Origin: an alpha proteobacterium SCGC AAA288-N07
Lineage (GTDB): Bacteria; Pseudomonadota; Alphaproteobacteria; Pelagibacterales; Pelagibacteraceae
Assembly (NCBI GenBank): GCA_000513055.1
Contig: AZYB01000002.1
Coordinates: 16,585 to 80,584, forward strand
DNA: 64,000 bases
Direction of reading: 5' to 3'
Shown: positions 33,569-45,000 of the stretch, one piece after another
Position numbering within the stretch: position 1 is the stretch's first letter
How the letters are laid out: the number at the start of each line of letters is the position of its first letter
Position numbers and translations under genes: made by a program
The notes under the pieces: model-generated
The model's database searches: none
Seen by the model: only the letters and a program-made list of their open reading frames with translations
Told to the model about the DNA's origin: nothing

Positions 33569-34984
33569 ATGTTTATATTAAACAGAAGAAATATTCTTTT
33601 GGTTTCAGTATTTTTTATTTTAATTGGTATTTTCTTAAGAATTTACCAGTTAAATTTTGAAAATTATTGGCTCGATGAAACAATAGATTTTTGGATATCC
33701 GATCCAAATATTTCTTTTAATGAACTCTTTTTAAGAAGAGAACTTATTAATGATCAGACACCTTATTTATTTCAACTATTATTAAAATTTTATTTGAAAA
33801 TTTTTGGATATGAACCAGAAATAGGAAGACAACTTCCCGTCATTTTTGGCGTGCTATCAATTCCTCTTATGGGCATTCTTTCTTACCAGGTTTCGAAAGA
33901 TAATTCTTTTTTACTAACTATTTTTTTAGTTAGTATAAATATATATTTAATTAAGTATTCGCAAGAGACCAGAACATATACGTTAGTTTTCCTTTTGAGT
34001 GTAATCAGCTTAATTTTTTACTATAAAATAATATATTCCGATTTATTTTTTTCTAAAAAAATTTATTCTTTTATCCTTTTTGTAATTTTTTCAGTTTTAG
34101 CTTTATCCTCACATCCTTTTGTATTTATTATTTTTTTTTCACAAATCGCTTATTATATTTACTCATTTTTTATGTTTAAAAATAAAAATTTTTTATTTCT
34201 ACTATCAATTCCATTTATCATAATCATTTATCTATTAATAAATTATAATTATTTAATATCTCAATTTGAATATAAAGAATATTTTTTAACACATGAAAAT
34301 TGGAAGTTTTATTATGATTATTATTTTTCAAGATTTTTTGGCTCAAAAATTATGGGACTAATTTATTTAGTCTCATTAATTTTTTTAATATTCCATTTTA
34401 GAAAGAAGATATTATTTACCTCCAATAATTATTTACCACTCATATTTATATTGTTCTTCTCTTATATAATTCCTTTATTTTATGGATTAATTAAGTTACC
34501 AGTTCTTACTGATAGGTATATTATATTTGTTTTAGTATCAATTTTAATACTAATATCATCACTAATTTTAAAAATAGAAAACCAAAAGTTAAAAATTTTC
34601 TTACTTATAATTATTTTAGCACCAACTATTATAAATAATTATATAGAAATCAAATATAGAAAAAATACAAAACCTGAATTTACTAAACTTTTTAATAATT
34701 TGGAAAAACACAAAATAAAAAAACTTACTTTGCATGCGCCAAAAGTAATTAATGAAATTATTGAAAATTATATTTTATCTGTCAAAGATTATAAAAACAA
34801 AAATTTTAATATTTATAATATTTATAATATTCCATCTGATATAAAAATGTTATGGGTAATTTGTTACGAACCTTCTATGAATTTTAATTGTAGTTTTTCA
34901 AATGATAGCCAAAAAAACTGGATTTTAAATGAAACAAGGCAACTGTATTTAGTAAAAGCTCAGCTTTATGAAATAATAAAATAA
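33569..34984 (+). CDS. GT39/PMT-like membrane glycosyltransferase
   Basis: YWLDETIDFWI, TPYLFQLLLKFYLKIFGYEPEIGRQLPVIFGVLSIPLMG, multiple TM segments. Confidence 0.75.
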   Translation: MFILNRRNILLVSVFFILIGIFLRIYQLNFENYWLDETIDFWISDPNISFNELFLRRELINDQTPYLFQLLLKFYLKIFGYEPEIGRQLPVIFGVLSIPLMGILSYQVSKDNSFLLTIFLVSINIYLIKYSQETRTYTLVFLLSVISLIFYYKIIYSDLFFSKKIYSFILFVIFSVLALSSHPFVFIIFFSQIAYYIYSFFMFKNKNFLFLLSIPFIIIIYLLINYNYLISQFEYKEYFLTHENWKFYYDYYFSRFFGSKIMGLIYLVSLIFLIFHFRKKILFTSNNYLPLIFILFFSYIIPLFYGLIKLPVLTDRYIIFVLVSILILISSLILKIENQKLKIFLLIIILAPTIINNYIEIKYRKNTKPEFTKLFNNLEKHKIKKLTLHAPKVINEIIENYILSVKDYKNKNFNIYNIYNIPSDIKMLWVICYEPSMNFNCSFSNDSQKNWILNETRQLYLVKAQLYEIIK

Positions 34985-35050
34985 ATGGATATAAAAAAAA
35001 TATACTTGTTATTATTCAAGATATTAAATAATTAAAATATTTTAAATTTT

Positions 35051-35938
35051 ATGGATATATATATTCATCAACATGGCAAAATCGGTGACGTGATACTTTG
35101 CAATGGCCTTGTAAGATATCTCTTAAAAAAAAAATTTAGAAATAATAAAATATATATCTTTTGTAGAAGTCGCCATCTCAAAGCTATAAAATTCATGTAT
35201 AGAGACCAAAAAAGAATAAAATTAATTCCTTTTAACGAAAATCCAAAACTTAAAGATGAAAAATTACTTGCTAAATATGAAGTTAATAAAACAGAAAATA
35301 TTATTCAAAAAATAAAATTAAAAAAAAAGATAAATTTTATTAGAATAGGATTTGAAAACTATCACAAAACAAAAGAATTAAATCCCGACAAAGATTTTCC
35401 ATGGCCTTGCGACATAGTTTTTTATAAACAGTTCAATGTTCCTTTTAAATACAGGTTTTTAAATAGCTATTGGAAACGAGATAGAAAAAATGAGAGAAAA
35501 TTATTCAGGAAATTGGTTGGTAATTACCAACCGTATGCATTTATACATGATGACAAAGATAGAAATCTTATAATTGATGAAAAAAATATAAATCCGGATC
35601 TAAAAATAATTAGAAATGATAACAAAGAGCTTATATTTAATTTTAGTCTAATCTTGGAGCGAGCCAAGGAAATCCATATTATGGAAAGTTCTTTTAGGCA
35701 AATTATAGAGGTTCTTAATACTGATAACATAAAACTTTATCTTTATAAAAGTAGAGGAGGAGAACATTCGGTTGAGTTATTTAATAGAAAGAAAAAAAAA
35801 TGGATAGGAACATCTAAAAAGTGGAATATAGTAAAAAAAAATATTGATTTAAATAAAAAGAAAAAAAATTTTATTGATCATATTATATTTCTTGTTTCAA
35901 GGCTTAATCAAAAAATTATTTATCGTTTAAATCTATGA
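35051..35938 (+). CDS. glycosyltransferase family 9-like protein
   Basis: N-term HQHGKIGDVILCNGLVRYLLKKK resembles heptosyltransferase GDxxl motif; MESSFRQIIEVL late motif. Confidence 0.5.
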   Translation: MDIYIHQHGKIGDVILCNGLVRYLLKKKFRNNKIYIFCRSRHLKAIKFMYRDQKRIKLIPFNENPKLKDEKLLAKYEVNKTENIIQKIKLKKKINFIRIGFENYHKTKELNPDKDFPWPCDIVFYKQFNVPFKYRFLNSYWKRDRKNERKLFRKLVGNYQPYAFIHDDKDRNLIIDEKNINPDLKIIRNDNKELIFNFSLILERAKEIHIMESSFRQIIEVLNTDNIKLYLYKSRGGEHSVELFNRKKKKWIGTSKKWNIVKKNIDLNKKKKNFIDHIIFLVSRLNQKIIYRLNL

Positions 35939-36813
35939 ATTTACATTTATGAACATAATTCTCAATTTTTAAAGCCTCGTCTCGTGAATGGAATCTTGAA
36001 GATTTTTTGAAACTTTTTGTAGCAGATAATATTTCAAACTTTTCTGAAAAATTTTTTTTTACATAAAAAGCATTAGTACCAGAGCTGTCTATTGCTATAA
36101 GATCAAAATTATTTGAGTTTAAAAGATTTACGTATGAATGAAGTGATGCACCAAAATAGTAATCATATTCATATGTAAAATCTTTACTATAAGGTATTAC
36201 CTTTTGTGTAATATTTCCTATCCAGGGATTATATTCACTGCATAAGACATTTACATTATTAATATCAATTTTTTCTAATACCCAGTAGTCATTTCCATCT
36301 ATGTCAATTGATAAGAAGTCTATATGATTATTTTTAATATTAGAAAAAATAACTTCATTTATATTTTCTCTATTAATTTTTTCATTTATTACTTTTACAT
36401 TATTTTTTGGGTAAAAGAATTTTAAACATCTTTCTATTTTTAAGCATTTGTCCTCATCTGCATCTATTAGAATTCCATTCCAACCATTTTTTATTAAATT
36501 TAATGAATTACATTCAAAGAAATCGAAGCCTAACTCAACAAAAAATTTATTATGTGAAATTTTAGAAAAAAATATGCTCAATTATTCCATCTTCATTATT
36601 TTGAGATGTAATTCTATATTCAAAATGATTAATTTTATCTAATTTATCGGAAAATTTATCTTTCTTTTTTTGTTTATTTATTTCCTTTCTGAATTTTTTC
36701 ATTACTGATAAAAATAAAAAAAATGAATATGTTTTTTTAGATAAATTTTTTTGCACATATTTTAATATGTAACTCACTAAATCCTTTTTGATTTTTCTTC
36801 CTATTCCAAACAT
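35916..36813 (-). CDS. FkbM-family methyltransferase-like protein, split by an apparent +1 frameshift at A7 (36566-36572, + strand)
   Basis: ORF 36562..36813 ends EYRITSQNNEDGIIEHIFF*; ORF 35916..36581 continues SKISHNKFFVELGFDFFECNSLNLIKNGWNGILIDAD. Confidence 0.75.
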
Positions 36814-36830
36814 TATTTTAAAATTTTTTT

Positions 36831-37586
36831 CTAATATTTATTTTTTTTAATTTGATTTAAATAGTGAAATACTATTGAAGCAGTATTAGATATATTGAGG
36901 CTTTCAACATTATTATTTATATTTATTTTTAGTATGAAATCGGAATTTTTTTTTGTTTGATATTTTAATCCATAACCCTCTGAACCAAATAATAAAACAT
37001 TTTTTCCATCCCAATCATGTTTTGTAAAATCTTTATTACATTTGGCATCAAAAGCATTTATCCAAAAGTTATTTGATTTTAAATACTTTAAAGCTGTGTT
37101 AATATTTGATACCTCAAATATATTTAACAACTCATTACATCCACTAGCACTTTTGTAAAGAAGTTTACTTTCACTTGGAAAAGATCTTTCTTCAATAATC
37201 ATCCCATCAATATTAAACGATGCAGCACTTCTTATTATAGATCCTATATTTCTAGGATCTGTAACTCCTTGAAGAGCAACAAATGTAATATTTTTTTTGT
37301 CTGAATTTTGATTGATATATTCTTTTATTTTTATTTCTTCCAAATGTTCAATCTCTGCAATCAGGCCTTGATGTGAGATTTGGTCTTTGGAACATAATTT
37401 ATCCAAATCTTTTCTAGTTTTATATAAAACCTTTATATTTTTTAATAAATTCTTATCTTGGTTTTCCCTATTTAATTTTTTTTTTGATTCTTCTGTTAAA
37501 AAGATCCTTAGAACTTTTCTCCTTGGATTTTTTATAGCTTCAGTTACAGCATGTTTTCCAGCGATTAAAAAAGCCGATTTTTTCAT
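36831..37586 (-). CDS. rlmB: SpoU-family rRNA 2'-O-methyltransferase (RlmB-like)
   Basis: AGKHAVTEAIKNP, LQGVTDPRNIGSIIRSAASF, LLFGSEGYGL, SLNISNTASIVFHYL. Confidence 0.87.
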   Translation of the reverse strand: MKKSAFLIAGKHAVTEAIKNPRRKVLRIFLTEESKKKLNRENQDKNLLKNIKVLYKTRKDLDKLCSKDQISHQGLIAEIEHLEEIKIKEYINQNSDKKNITFVALQGVTDPRNIGSIIRSAASFNIDGMIIEERSFPSESKLLYKSASGCNELLNIFEVSNINTALKYLKSNNFWINAFDAKCNKDFTKHDWDGKNVLLFGSEGYGLKYQTKKNSDFILKININNNVESLNISNTASIVFHYLNQIKKNKY

Positions 37587-37717
37587 GATATTTCTATTAT
37601 TTTCCACTAATATCATATTTTTTTGAATAAAATCATTTATTGCATTTATTTAAGAACATGCTTATAAAACCTTGTTGTTGAAAGCTTTTTTGAAAAAGGG
37701 GTTACCCCTACTACTAC

Positions 37718-37803
37718 GGAGGGGTACCAAAGCGGTCAAATGGGGCGGGCTGTAAACCCGTTGACTTCGGTCTTCGAAGGTTCGAATCCTTCTCCCTCCA
37801 CCA
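37718..37803 (+). tRNA. tRNA-Tyr (anticodon GTA)
   Basis: ggaggggtaccaaagcggtcaaatggggcgggctGTAaacccg...ggttcgaatcc...tccctccacca. Confidence 0.94.
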
Positions 37804-37858
37804 CTCAAGAAAGTTTAATACAACATATATAAAAAGAGTGTGATACGTTTGGGATGTT

Positions 37859-37932
37859 GCGGGTGTAGTTCAATGGTAGAACACCAGCCTTCCAAGCTGG
37901 TTGTGAGGGTTCGATTCCCTTCACCCGCTCCA
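37859..37932 (+). tRNA. tRNA-Gly (anticodon TCC)
   Basis: gcgggtgtagttcaatggtagaacaccagcctTCCaagctgg...ggttcgattcccttcacccgctcca. Confidence 0.94.
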
Positions 37933-37975
37933 AGTTGTTATTATAAAGAAAATTAAGTATTATTGAGGTATTAAA

Positions 37976-39169
37976 ATGGCAGAGAAAAAAAAATTTGAGA
38001 GAAATAAACCGCACGCTAACGTAGGCACTATAGGACACGTTGATCATGGCAAAACTACTTTGACGGCGGCAATAACAAAAGTTTTGTCTGAAAAAGGTGG
38101 TGCTGAGTTTATAGCTTATGATCAAATTGATAAAGCCCCTGAAGAAAAAGAAAGAGGAATAACTATAGCAACAGCTCACGTAGAGTATGAAACAGATAAA
38201 AGACACTATGCTCATGTAGACTGCCCAGGACACGCAGACTATGTTAAAAATATGATAACCGGAGCTGCACAAATGGATGGGGCAATTTTAGTTGTTAGCG
38301 CAACAGACGGACCAATGCCTCAAACAAGAGAACATATTCTATTAGCAAATCAAGTTGGTGTTAAAGCTATTGTCGTTTACTTAAATAAAATAGATCAAGT
38401 TAAAGATAAAGAATTAGTAGGCTTGGTTGAAGAGGAAATAAGAGAATTGTTAACATCTTATAAATTTCCTGGAGATAAAATTCCAATCGTTAAGGGATCT
38501 GCTTTAGCTGCCGTTGAGGGAAAAGATGAAGCAACAGGAAAAAATTCAATTCTTGAATTAATGAAAGCAATAGATGAACATATTCCTCAACCACAAAGGC
38601 CCAAAGACAAACCTTTCTTAATGCCTGTTGAGGATATCTTTACAATATCGGGTCGAGGAACAGTTGCAACAGGCCGTGTTGAACAAGGAGTTGTTAAAAC
38701 TGGTGAAGAACTTGAAATAGTAGGAATAAAAGAAACCAGAAAAACAGTTTGTACTGGTGTAGAAATGTTTAGAAAAATTTTAGATACTGGAGAAGCGGGA
38801 GATAATATTGGAGCTTTACTAAGGGGAGTCGAAAGAGAAGATGTTGAAAGAGGACAAGTGCTAGCTAAACCAGGTTCAGTGACTCCACATACTAAATTTG
38901 AAGCACAAGCTTATATATTAAAAAAAGAAGAAGGTGGGAGACATACTCCTTTTTTTTCAAAATATAGACCGCAGTTTTATTTCAGAACAACTGATGTAAC
39001 GGGAGAAGTTGAGCTTGCAAAAGGTACAGAAATGGTGATGCCGGGAGATGATGCAAAATTTACTGTTAAACTAATTACTCCAATAGCTATGAGCGATAAA
39101 TTAAACTTCGCAATCCGTGAGGGTGGAAAAACTGTTGGAGCAGGTGTGGTTACAAAAATTTTAGAGTAA
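37976..39169 (+). CDS. tuf: elongation factor Tu
   Basis: [44 protein letters not shown]. Confidence 0.97.
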   Translation: MAEKKKFERNKPHANVGTIGHVDHGKTTLTAAITKVLSEKGGAEFIAYDQIDKAPEEKERGITIATAHVEYETDKRHYAHVDCPGHADYVKNMITGAAQMDGAILVVSATDGPMPQTREHILLANQVGVKAIVVYLNKIDQVKDKELVGLVEEEIRELLTSYKFPGDKIPIVKGSALAAVEGKDEATGKNSILELMKAIDEHIPQPQRPKDKPFLMPVEDIFTISGRGTVATGRVEQGVVKTGEELEIVGIKETRKTVCTGVEMFRKILDTGEAGDNIGALLRGVEREDVERGQVLAKPGSVTPHTKFEAQAYILKKEEGGRHTPFFSKYRPQFYFRTTDVTGEVELAKGTEMVMPGDDAKFTVKLITPIAMSDKLNFAIREGGKTVGAGVVTKILE

Positions 39170-39176
39170 GCTCTTT

Positions 39177-39252
39177 AGGAGTGTAGCTCAATTGGTAGAG
39201 CACCGGTCTCCAAAACCGGAGGTTGTGGGTTCGATCCCCTCCGCTCCTGCCA
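39177..39252 (+). tRNA. tRNA-Trp (anticodon CCA)
   Basis: aggagtgtagctcaattggtagagcaccggtctCCAaaaccgg...gggttcgatcccctccgctcctgcca, between tuf and secE. Confidence 0.95.
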
Positions 39253-39268
39253 AATTAAGAAAGATACT

Positions 39269-39460
39269 ATGATTAGTCCATTTAAATTTATACAAGGAGT
39301 TAAGAACGAGGCCTTCAGGGTTTCGTGGCCCACAGGAAAGGAAACATTAACTGGATCAGTAATGGTTGTCTTGCTAGCTGTAGTTGCCGCTATTTTTTTT
39401 TTAATTTTAGATCAAATACTTAAATTCTTATTGAATTTTGCACTAAATATAAATTTCTAG
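39269..39460 (+). CDS. secE: preprotein translocase subunit SecE
   Basis: FIQGVKNEAFRVSWPTGKETLTGSVMV. Confidence 0.94.
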   Translation: MISPFKFIQGVKNEAFRVSWPTGKETLTGSVMVVLLAVVAAIFFLILDQILKFLLNFALNINF

Positions 39461-39463
39461 ATT

Positions 39464-39994
39464 ATGAAAAATTGGTACATAGTTCAGTCATATTCAAACT
39501 TTGAAAAAAAGGTTGCAATTGCAATTAAAGAAGAAGTTACAAAAGCAAAATTAGAAGATAAACTTGAAGAAGTACTTGTACCTACACATGAAGTAACTGA
39601 GGTTAGAAGAGGTAAACGAGTTCAAAGAAAAAAAAAATATTTTCCTGGATATGTTTTAGTTAAAATGGATATGAATAATCAGATATATCATATAATAAAG
39701 AATATAAAAAAAGTAAGCGGTTTTTTAGGCCAAAAAGGAAACCCGCTTCCCGTTTCTGAAAAAGAAATAGAAATAATTAAAGGTCAAATAAAAGATGGTG
39801 TAGTTCAAACAAAATCCTTTATAAGTTACAATATCGGTGAAAAAGTTCAGGTTATTGACGGACCTTTTGCGTCATTTAATGGTCTTGTCGAAGAGATTGA
39901 TGAAGATAAATCTAAAATCAAGGTTTCAGTTATGATTTTTGGAAGACCGACTCCGGTTGAACTAGAATTTAACCAGGTTGAAAAAGTACAATAA
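39464..39994 (+). CDS. nusG: transcription termination/antitermination protein NusG
   Basis: [27 protein letters not shown] motif [16 protein letters not shown]. Confidence 0.96.
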   Translation: MKNWYIVQSYSNFEKKVAIAIKEEVTKAKLEDKLEEVLVPTHEVTEVRRGKRVQRKKKYFPGYVLVKMDMNNQIYHIIKNIKKVSGFLGQKGNPLPVSEKEIEIIKGQIKDGVVQTKSFISYNIGEKVQVIDGPFASFNGLVEEIDEDKSKIKVSVMIFGRPTPVELEFNQVEKVQ

Positions 39995-40422
39995 TGGCAA
40001 AAAAAGAAATTAAAGAATATTTAAAGCTGCAAATTAAAGGTGGACAAGCAAACCCAGCTCCGCCTATAGGTCCTGCGCTTGGACAAAGAGGTATCAATAT
40101 AATGGAATTCTGTAAGGCCTTTAATGAAAAAACAAAAAAGTTTATGGGTAATCCTGTTTCAGTAGTAATTACTATTTATAAAGATAAAAAATTTGATTTT
40201 ATTATAAAATCACCTCCAGCTTCTCACTTTATCAAGCAAGCAGCAAAATTAAAAAGTGGATCTAAAGAGCCAGGAAGAGTTATCACAGGTTCAATTACAA
40301 TGAAGCAAGCAGAACAAATAGCCAAAGAAAAAATGAAAGATCTTAATGCCTTCGAATTAAAGGAAGCTACTAAAATTATATGTGGATCTGCACGCTCAAT
40401 GGGTATTGAGGTTAAGGAGTAA
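39994..40422 (+). CDS. rplK: 50S ribosomal protein L11
   Basis: [35 protein letters not shown]. Confidence 0.97.
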   Translation: MAKKEIKEYLKLQIKGGQANPAPPIGPALGQRGINIMEFCKAFNEKTKKFMGNPVSVVITIYKDKKFDFIIKSPPASHFIKQAAKLKSGSKEPGRVITGSITMKQAEQIAKEKMKDLNAFELKEATKIICGSARSMGIEVKE

Positions 40423-40427
40423 ATTTA

Positions 40428-41114
40428 ATGATTTCTAAAAGATACAAAGCATTACCCAAAGAAACTAAAAAGTTAAAACATGATAAGATTGAAAATTTAT
40501 TAAGAACTATTAAAAAAAATTGTACTGCAAAATTTGACGAATCTATTGATGTTAATTTTCAACTAAATTTAAAACAAAAAAAAAGTGAAATAAATATAAG
40601 GTCTGTTCTAAATTTACCAGTGGGCAAAAGTAAAAAAATCAAAGTTGCTGTTATTTGTGAAGAGGGAAAATTAGAAGAAGGAAATAAGAGTGGAGCAGAT
40701 GTAGTTGGCTCTGAAGAATTAATTAATAATATTTCTTCAGGAAAAATCAATTTTGAAAAACTTATAGCTACACCAAAAATGATGGCAAAATTAGGCAAAC
40801 TTGGAAAAATTTTAGGCCCCAAAGGATTAATGCCAAACCCAAAACTTGGAACTGTTACAAATGATATTATTAAAACAGTGAAAGATATAAAATCTGGTCA
40901 AGTAGAGGTCAAAAATGATAAAGATGGAAATGTTAGTTTATCTATCGGTAAAAAAAGTTTTTCAGATGATAATTTAATTAAAAATTTTAACGCCGTTCTT
41001 GATACTATTATAAAAGAGAAACCTGATGGAGTTAAAGGCAATTTTATTAAAAGTTCATTCATTACCTCAACTATGGGAGTATCTTACAAAGTTAATCTTA
41101 TGAAAAATATTTAA
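40428..41114 (+). CDS. rplA: 50S ribosomal protein L1
   Basis: LGKILGPKGLMPNPKLGTVT. Confidence 0.96.
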   Translation: MISKRYKALPKETKKLKHDKIENLLRTIKKNCTAKFDESIDVNFQLNLKQKKSEINIRSVLNLPVGKSKKIKVAVICEEGKLEEGNKSGADVVGSEELINNISSGKINFEKLIATPKMMAKLGKLGKILGPKGLMPNPKLGTVTNDIIKTVKDIKSGQVEVKNDKDGNVSLSIGKKSFSDDNLIKNFNAVLDTIIKEKPDGVKGNFIKSSFITSTMGVSYKVNLMKNI

Positions 41115-41118
41115 TTTT

Positions 41119-41634
41119 ATGTTAAACAAAGATCAAAAAAAAAATTATATAAGTGAAATGAAAGCATTTCTTAATGCTAGTGATTCCGTTCTAGTAACTC
41201 ATTATCAAGGTTTAACTGTTAATCAACTAGATGAGCTACGAGCAGAAATGAGAAAACATGGTATAATTTTTAAAATTACAAAAAATAGGATTACAAAGTT
41301 AGCTCTAAAAGATACTAAATGTAAAGATATTGCAGATTTGTTCTCAGGACCTACCGCTGTTGCATTATCAAAAGATGGAATTTCTTCAGCAAAAATCTTG
41401 AGTAAATTTTCAAAAGATAATCAAAACTTAAAGATTCTTGGTGGATTAATGGGTAAAGATATTCTTAAACGAGAAGATGTTTTAAAAATAGCTACCTTAC
41501 CTACATTAAACGAGGCTAGAGCTAAAATTACTAGTATTTTACAGTCTCCTGCACAAAAATTGGTAAGTATTTTACTTGCGCCTGGCTCAAAAATTGCTAT
41601 TTTGGCGCTCGAAAAGAGCAAACAATCAACATAG
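41119..41634 (+). CDS. rplJ: 50S ribosomal protein L10
   Basis: [35 protein letters not shown]. Confidence 0.95.
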   Translation: MLNKDQKKNYISEMKAFLNASDSVLVTHYQGLTVNQLDELRAEMRKHGIIFKITKNRITKLALKDTKCKDIADLFSGPTAVALSKDGISSAKILSKFSKDNQNLKILGGLMGKDILKREDVLKIATLPTLNEARAKITSILQSPAQKLVSILLAPGSKIAILALEKSKQST

Positions 41635-41641
41635 AAAATTT

Positions 41642-42013
41642 ATGGCCGATTTAAATAAAATAATTGAAGATTTATCAAAATTAACAGTAGTAGAAGCAGC
41701 TGATCTCTCAAAACAATTAGAGGAAAAATGGGGAGTATCAGCAGCTACAGCTGTAGCTGCAGCACCGGCAGCAGGTGGAGCAGCAGAGCCAGCCGAAGAA
41801 AAAAGTGAATTTACAATTATGCTTACTTCAGCTGGAGATAAAAAAATTAACGTAATAAAAGAAATTAGAACATTTACAACATTAGGTTTGAAAGAAGCTA
41901 AAGATTTGGTTGAAGGTGCGCCAAAGGAAGTAAAATCTGGTGTTAATAAAAAAGAAGCAGAAGAAATTAAGAAAAAATTGGAAGCTGCTGGAGCCAAAGT
42001 AGAATTAAGATAA
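41642..42013 (+). CDS. rplL: 50S ribosomal protein L7/L12
   Basis: [31 protein letters not shown]; start set to MADLNKI at 41642, not the tracked 41576. Confidence 0.96.
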   Translation: MADLNKIIEDLSKLTVVEAADLSKQLEEKWGVSAATAVAAAPAAGGAAEPAEEKSEFTIMLTSAGDKKINVIKEIRTFTTLGLKEAKDLVEGAPKEVKSGVNKKEAEEIKKKLEAAGAKVELR

Positions 42014-42025
42014 CAAAATTTTTAA

Positions 42026-42048
42026 AATCTGGTTTTTAAAATCAGATT
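42026..42048 (+). promoter_or_regulatory. rplL-rpoB intergenic stem-loop (possible attenuator/processing element)
   Basis: AATCTG - gtttttaaaat - CAGATT. Confidence 0.4.
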
Positions 42049-42054
42049 CAATAA

Positions 42055-45000
42055 ATGCAACTATCGTTTACTGAAAAAAAAAATATCAGGAAAAATTTTG
42101 GAAAATTAAAGGAAACTTTATCAATTCCGAATTTAATAGAAGTTCAAAAAAATTCATATAATGAATTTTTAAACAGAAATATTCAAAATGATAAAGACTC
42201 AATACAAAAAGGCTTAGATAGAGTTTTTAAAAGTATATTCCCCATTGAAGATTTAGCTGAAAAAGCAACACTAGAATATGTTTCTTATCGATTAGAGAAA
42301 CCAAAATATGGTGTAGAAGAATGTATTCAAAGAGATTTAACTTATTCATCAGCTCTAAAACCTACTTTAAGACTGGTAGTTTACGAAATTGATCAAGAAA
42401 ATAATACAAAAGAAATATTATCTGCCAAAGAACAAGAAGTTTATATGGGAGAAGTTCCAATGATGACACCCAGCGGAACATTTATAGTCAATGGCGTTCA
42501 AAGAGTTGTTGTAAATCAAATGCATAGAAGCCCTGGTGTTTTCTTTGATCATGATAAGGGAAAGACCCACGCTAGTGGTAAATTATTATTTAACTGCAGA
42601 GTAATTCCAAATAGAGGATCGTGGTTAGATTTTGAGTATGACATAAAAGATTTATTGTATTTCAGAATTGATAGAAAAAGAAAATTACATATTTCAACTT
42701 TATTACAAGCATTAAAATATAATAAAAAGGAAATAGCAGATTTATTTTATGAAAGTCAGGAATTTAAATATAATTCTAAATTGAATAAATGGAAAACAGT
42801 TTTTGATCCAGAAATTTATAAATTTAAAAAAATTTCTGAGGAAATAATTGATGTAAAAAATAATAAAATAGTTATTAAATCAGGATCTAGAATTGATTTT
42901 TCAGTAGCGCAAAAACTTTATGATAAAGGATTAAAAGAAATTTATGTTTCTAACGATGCAATTTATGGAGGATTCTTGCACAATAAAATAAGTTTAAATG
43001 CTGAAGAAAGCATTTCTATAGGAACAGAGATGACGGAAGAAATATTAAATAAAATTATAGAAGATAATATAAAAATGATCTTAATTTCTAAAACTAACTA
43101 CATTAACAAAGGACCTTATTTATTAAAAACTATTTTAGCAGATAAAAATAATACTAAAGAAGAAGCATTAACAGATATATATAAAATTTTAAGGCCAGGA
43201 GAACCTCCCACAATAGAAATTGCAGATCAAATTTTTCAAAATTTATTTTTTGGCTCTGATCGCTATGATTTGTCAAGTGTGGGAAGAGTAAAAATGAATT
43301 CAAGATTGAATTTAGATTGTTCTGATAAAATCACAATACTTAGAAATCAGGATATTATTTCAATTATTAGATTAATGTTAGATCTTCGTGATGGAAAAAA
43401 TGAAGTTGATGATATTGATCATCTAGGTAATAGACGAGTTAGATCAGTTGGTGAGTTAGTTGAAAATCAAACACGTATTGGGATATATAGAATGGAAAGA
43501 GCAATCAAAGAAAAAATGTCTACCTTAGAAATTGAATCTGCAATGCCACAAGATCTCATTAACGCAAAACCATTAACATTAGCTTTAAAAGATTTTTTTG
43601 GAACTTCTCAACTTTCTCAATTTATGGACCAAACTAACCCATTAGCAGAAATAACTCATAAAAGGCGAGTTTCAGCACTTGGTCCTGGTGGATTAACAAG
43701 AGAAAGAGCAGGATTTGAAGTAAGAGATGTTCATCCAACACACTATGGAAGAATCTGCCCTATTGAAACTCCAGAAGGACCAAATATTGGATTGATTAAT
43801 AGTTTAGCAACATATTCAAGAATTAATAAATATGGTTTTATAGAAAGTCCTTACAAAAAGGTTGTTGATGGCAAAGTTCTTGAAGATATAAATTATTTAT
43901 CAGCTATGGAGGAATCAAAATTCACCATAGCTCAAGCAAACTCTCCAATTGATAAAGATGCTAATTTTATAGAAGATCTAGTTTCTTGTAGAAAATCTCT
44001 AAATTTTATTTTGTCTAAACCAGAAAATATTGATTATATAGATGTATCTCCAAAGCAGCTTGTATCAGTTGCAGCTTCTTTAATTCCATTTTTAGAAAAT
44101 GACGATGCAAATAGAGCCCTAATGGGTTCAAACATGATGAGACAAGCAGTTCCCTTAATTAAACCGGAGGCACCTTTAGTTGGAACAGGAATCGAAAGAG
44201 ATGTTGCACTTGATTCAGGTGTGACAATTGTGGCAAAAAGGAGTGGCGTTGTTGATAAAATTGATGGAAAAAGAATAGTTGTAAAAGTTACAACTGAAAA
44301 AGATCTTAGTCAGTCAGGTGTTGACATTTACAATTTACTAAAATTTCAAAGATCAAACCAAAATACTTGTATTAATCAAATACCGCTAGTTATGGTTGGT
44401 GATAATGTTTCCAAAGGTGATATTATTGCAGATGGCCCATCTACAAAACTAGGTGAACTTGCATTAGGAAAAAATGTTACCGTAGCATTCATGCCTTGGC
44501 TTGGATATAATTTTGAGGATTCAATATTGGTTTCTGAAAGATGTGTTACAGACGATGTATTTACATCAATTCATATTGAAGAATATGAGTTAATGGCTAG
44601 AGATACAAAATTAGGTACCGAAGAATTAACAAGGGATATACCAAATGTAAGTGAGGAAGCATTAAGAAATTTAGATGAGTCTGGAATAGTTTATATTGGA
44701 GCAGAAGTTAAACCTCATGATATTTTAGCAGGTAAGGTTACGCCTAAAGGTGACACCCCAACTGGACCAGAAGAAAAACTTTTAAGGTCTATTTTTGGTG
44801 AAAAAGCAGTGGACGTTATTGATACATCTTTACGTCTTCCAGCAGGAACTGACGGAGTAGTTGTTGATGTTAGAGTATTTAATAGACATGGTGTAGAAAA
44901 AGATGAAAGATCTATAGCAATTGAAAGGTCTGAAATAGAAACAATTCAAGAGGATAAAATAGTAGAAGAAGAGATATTAGAGAAAAATACCAAACAAAGA

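Noticed and set aside
37698-37709. ggggttacccc palindrome before tRNA-Tyr as a terminator or regulatory site
   Set aside because: It is short, has no T tract, and lies next to tRNA 5' sequence; not supportable alone.
37805-38272. Minus-strand ORF ...VKGIEPSQPAWKAGVLPLNYTRN
   Set aside because: It is the antisense of tRNA-Gly and the start of tuf, a well-known false ORF type.
41576-41641. Upstream extension of rplL ORF
   Set aside because: It overlaps rplJ; the conserved L7/L12 start MADLNKI is at 41642.
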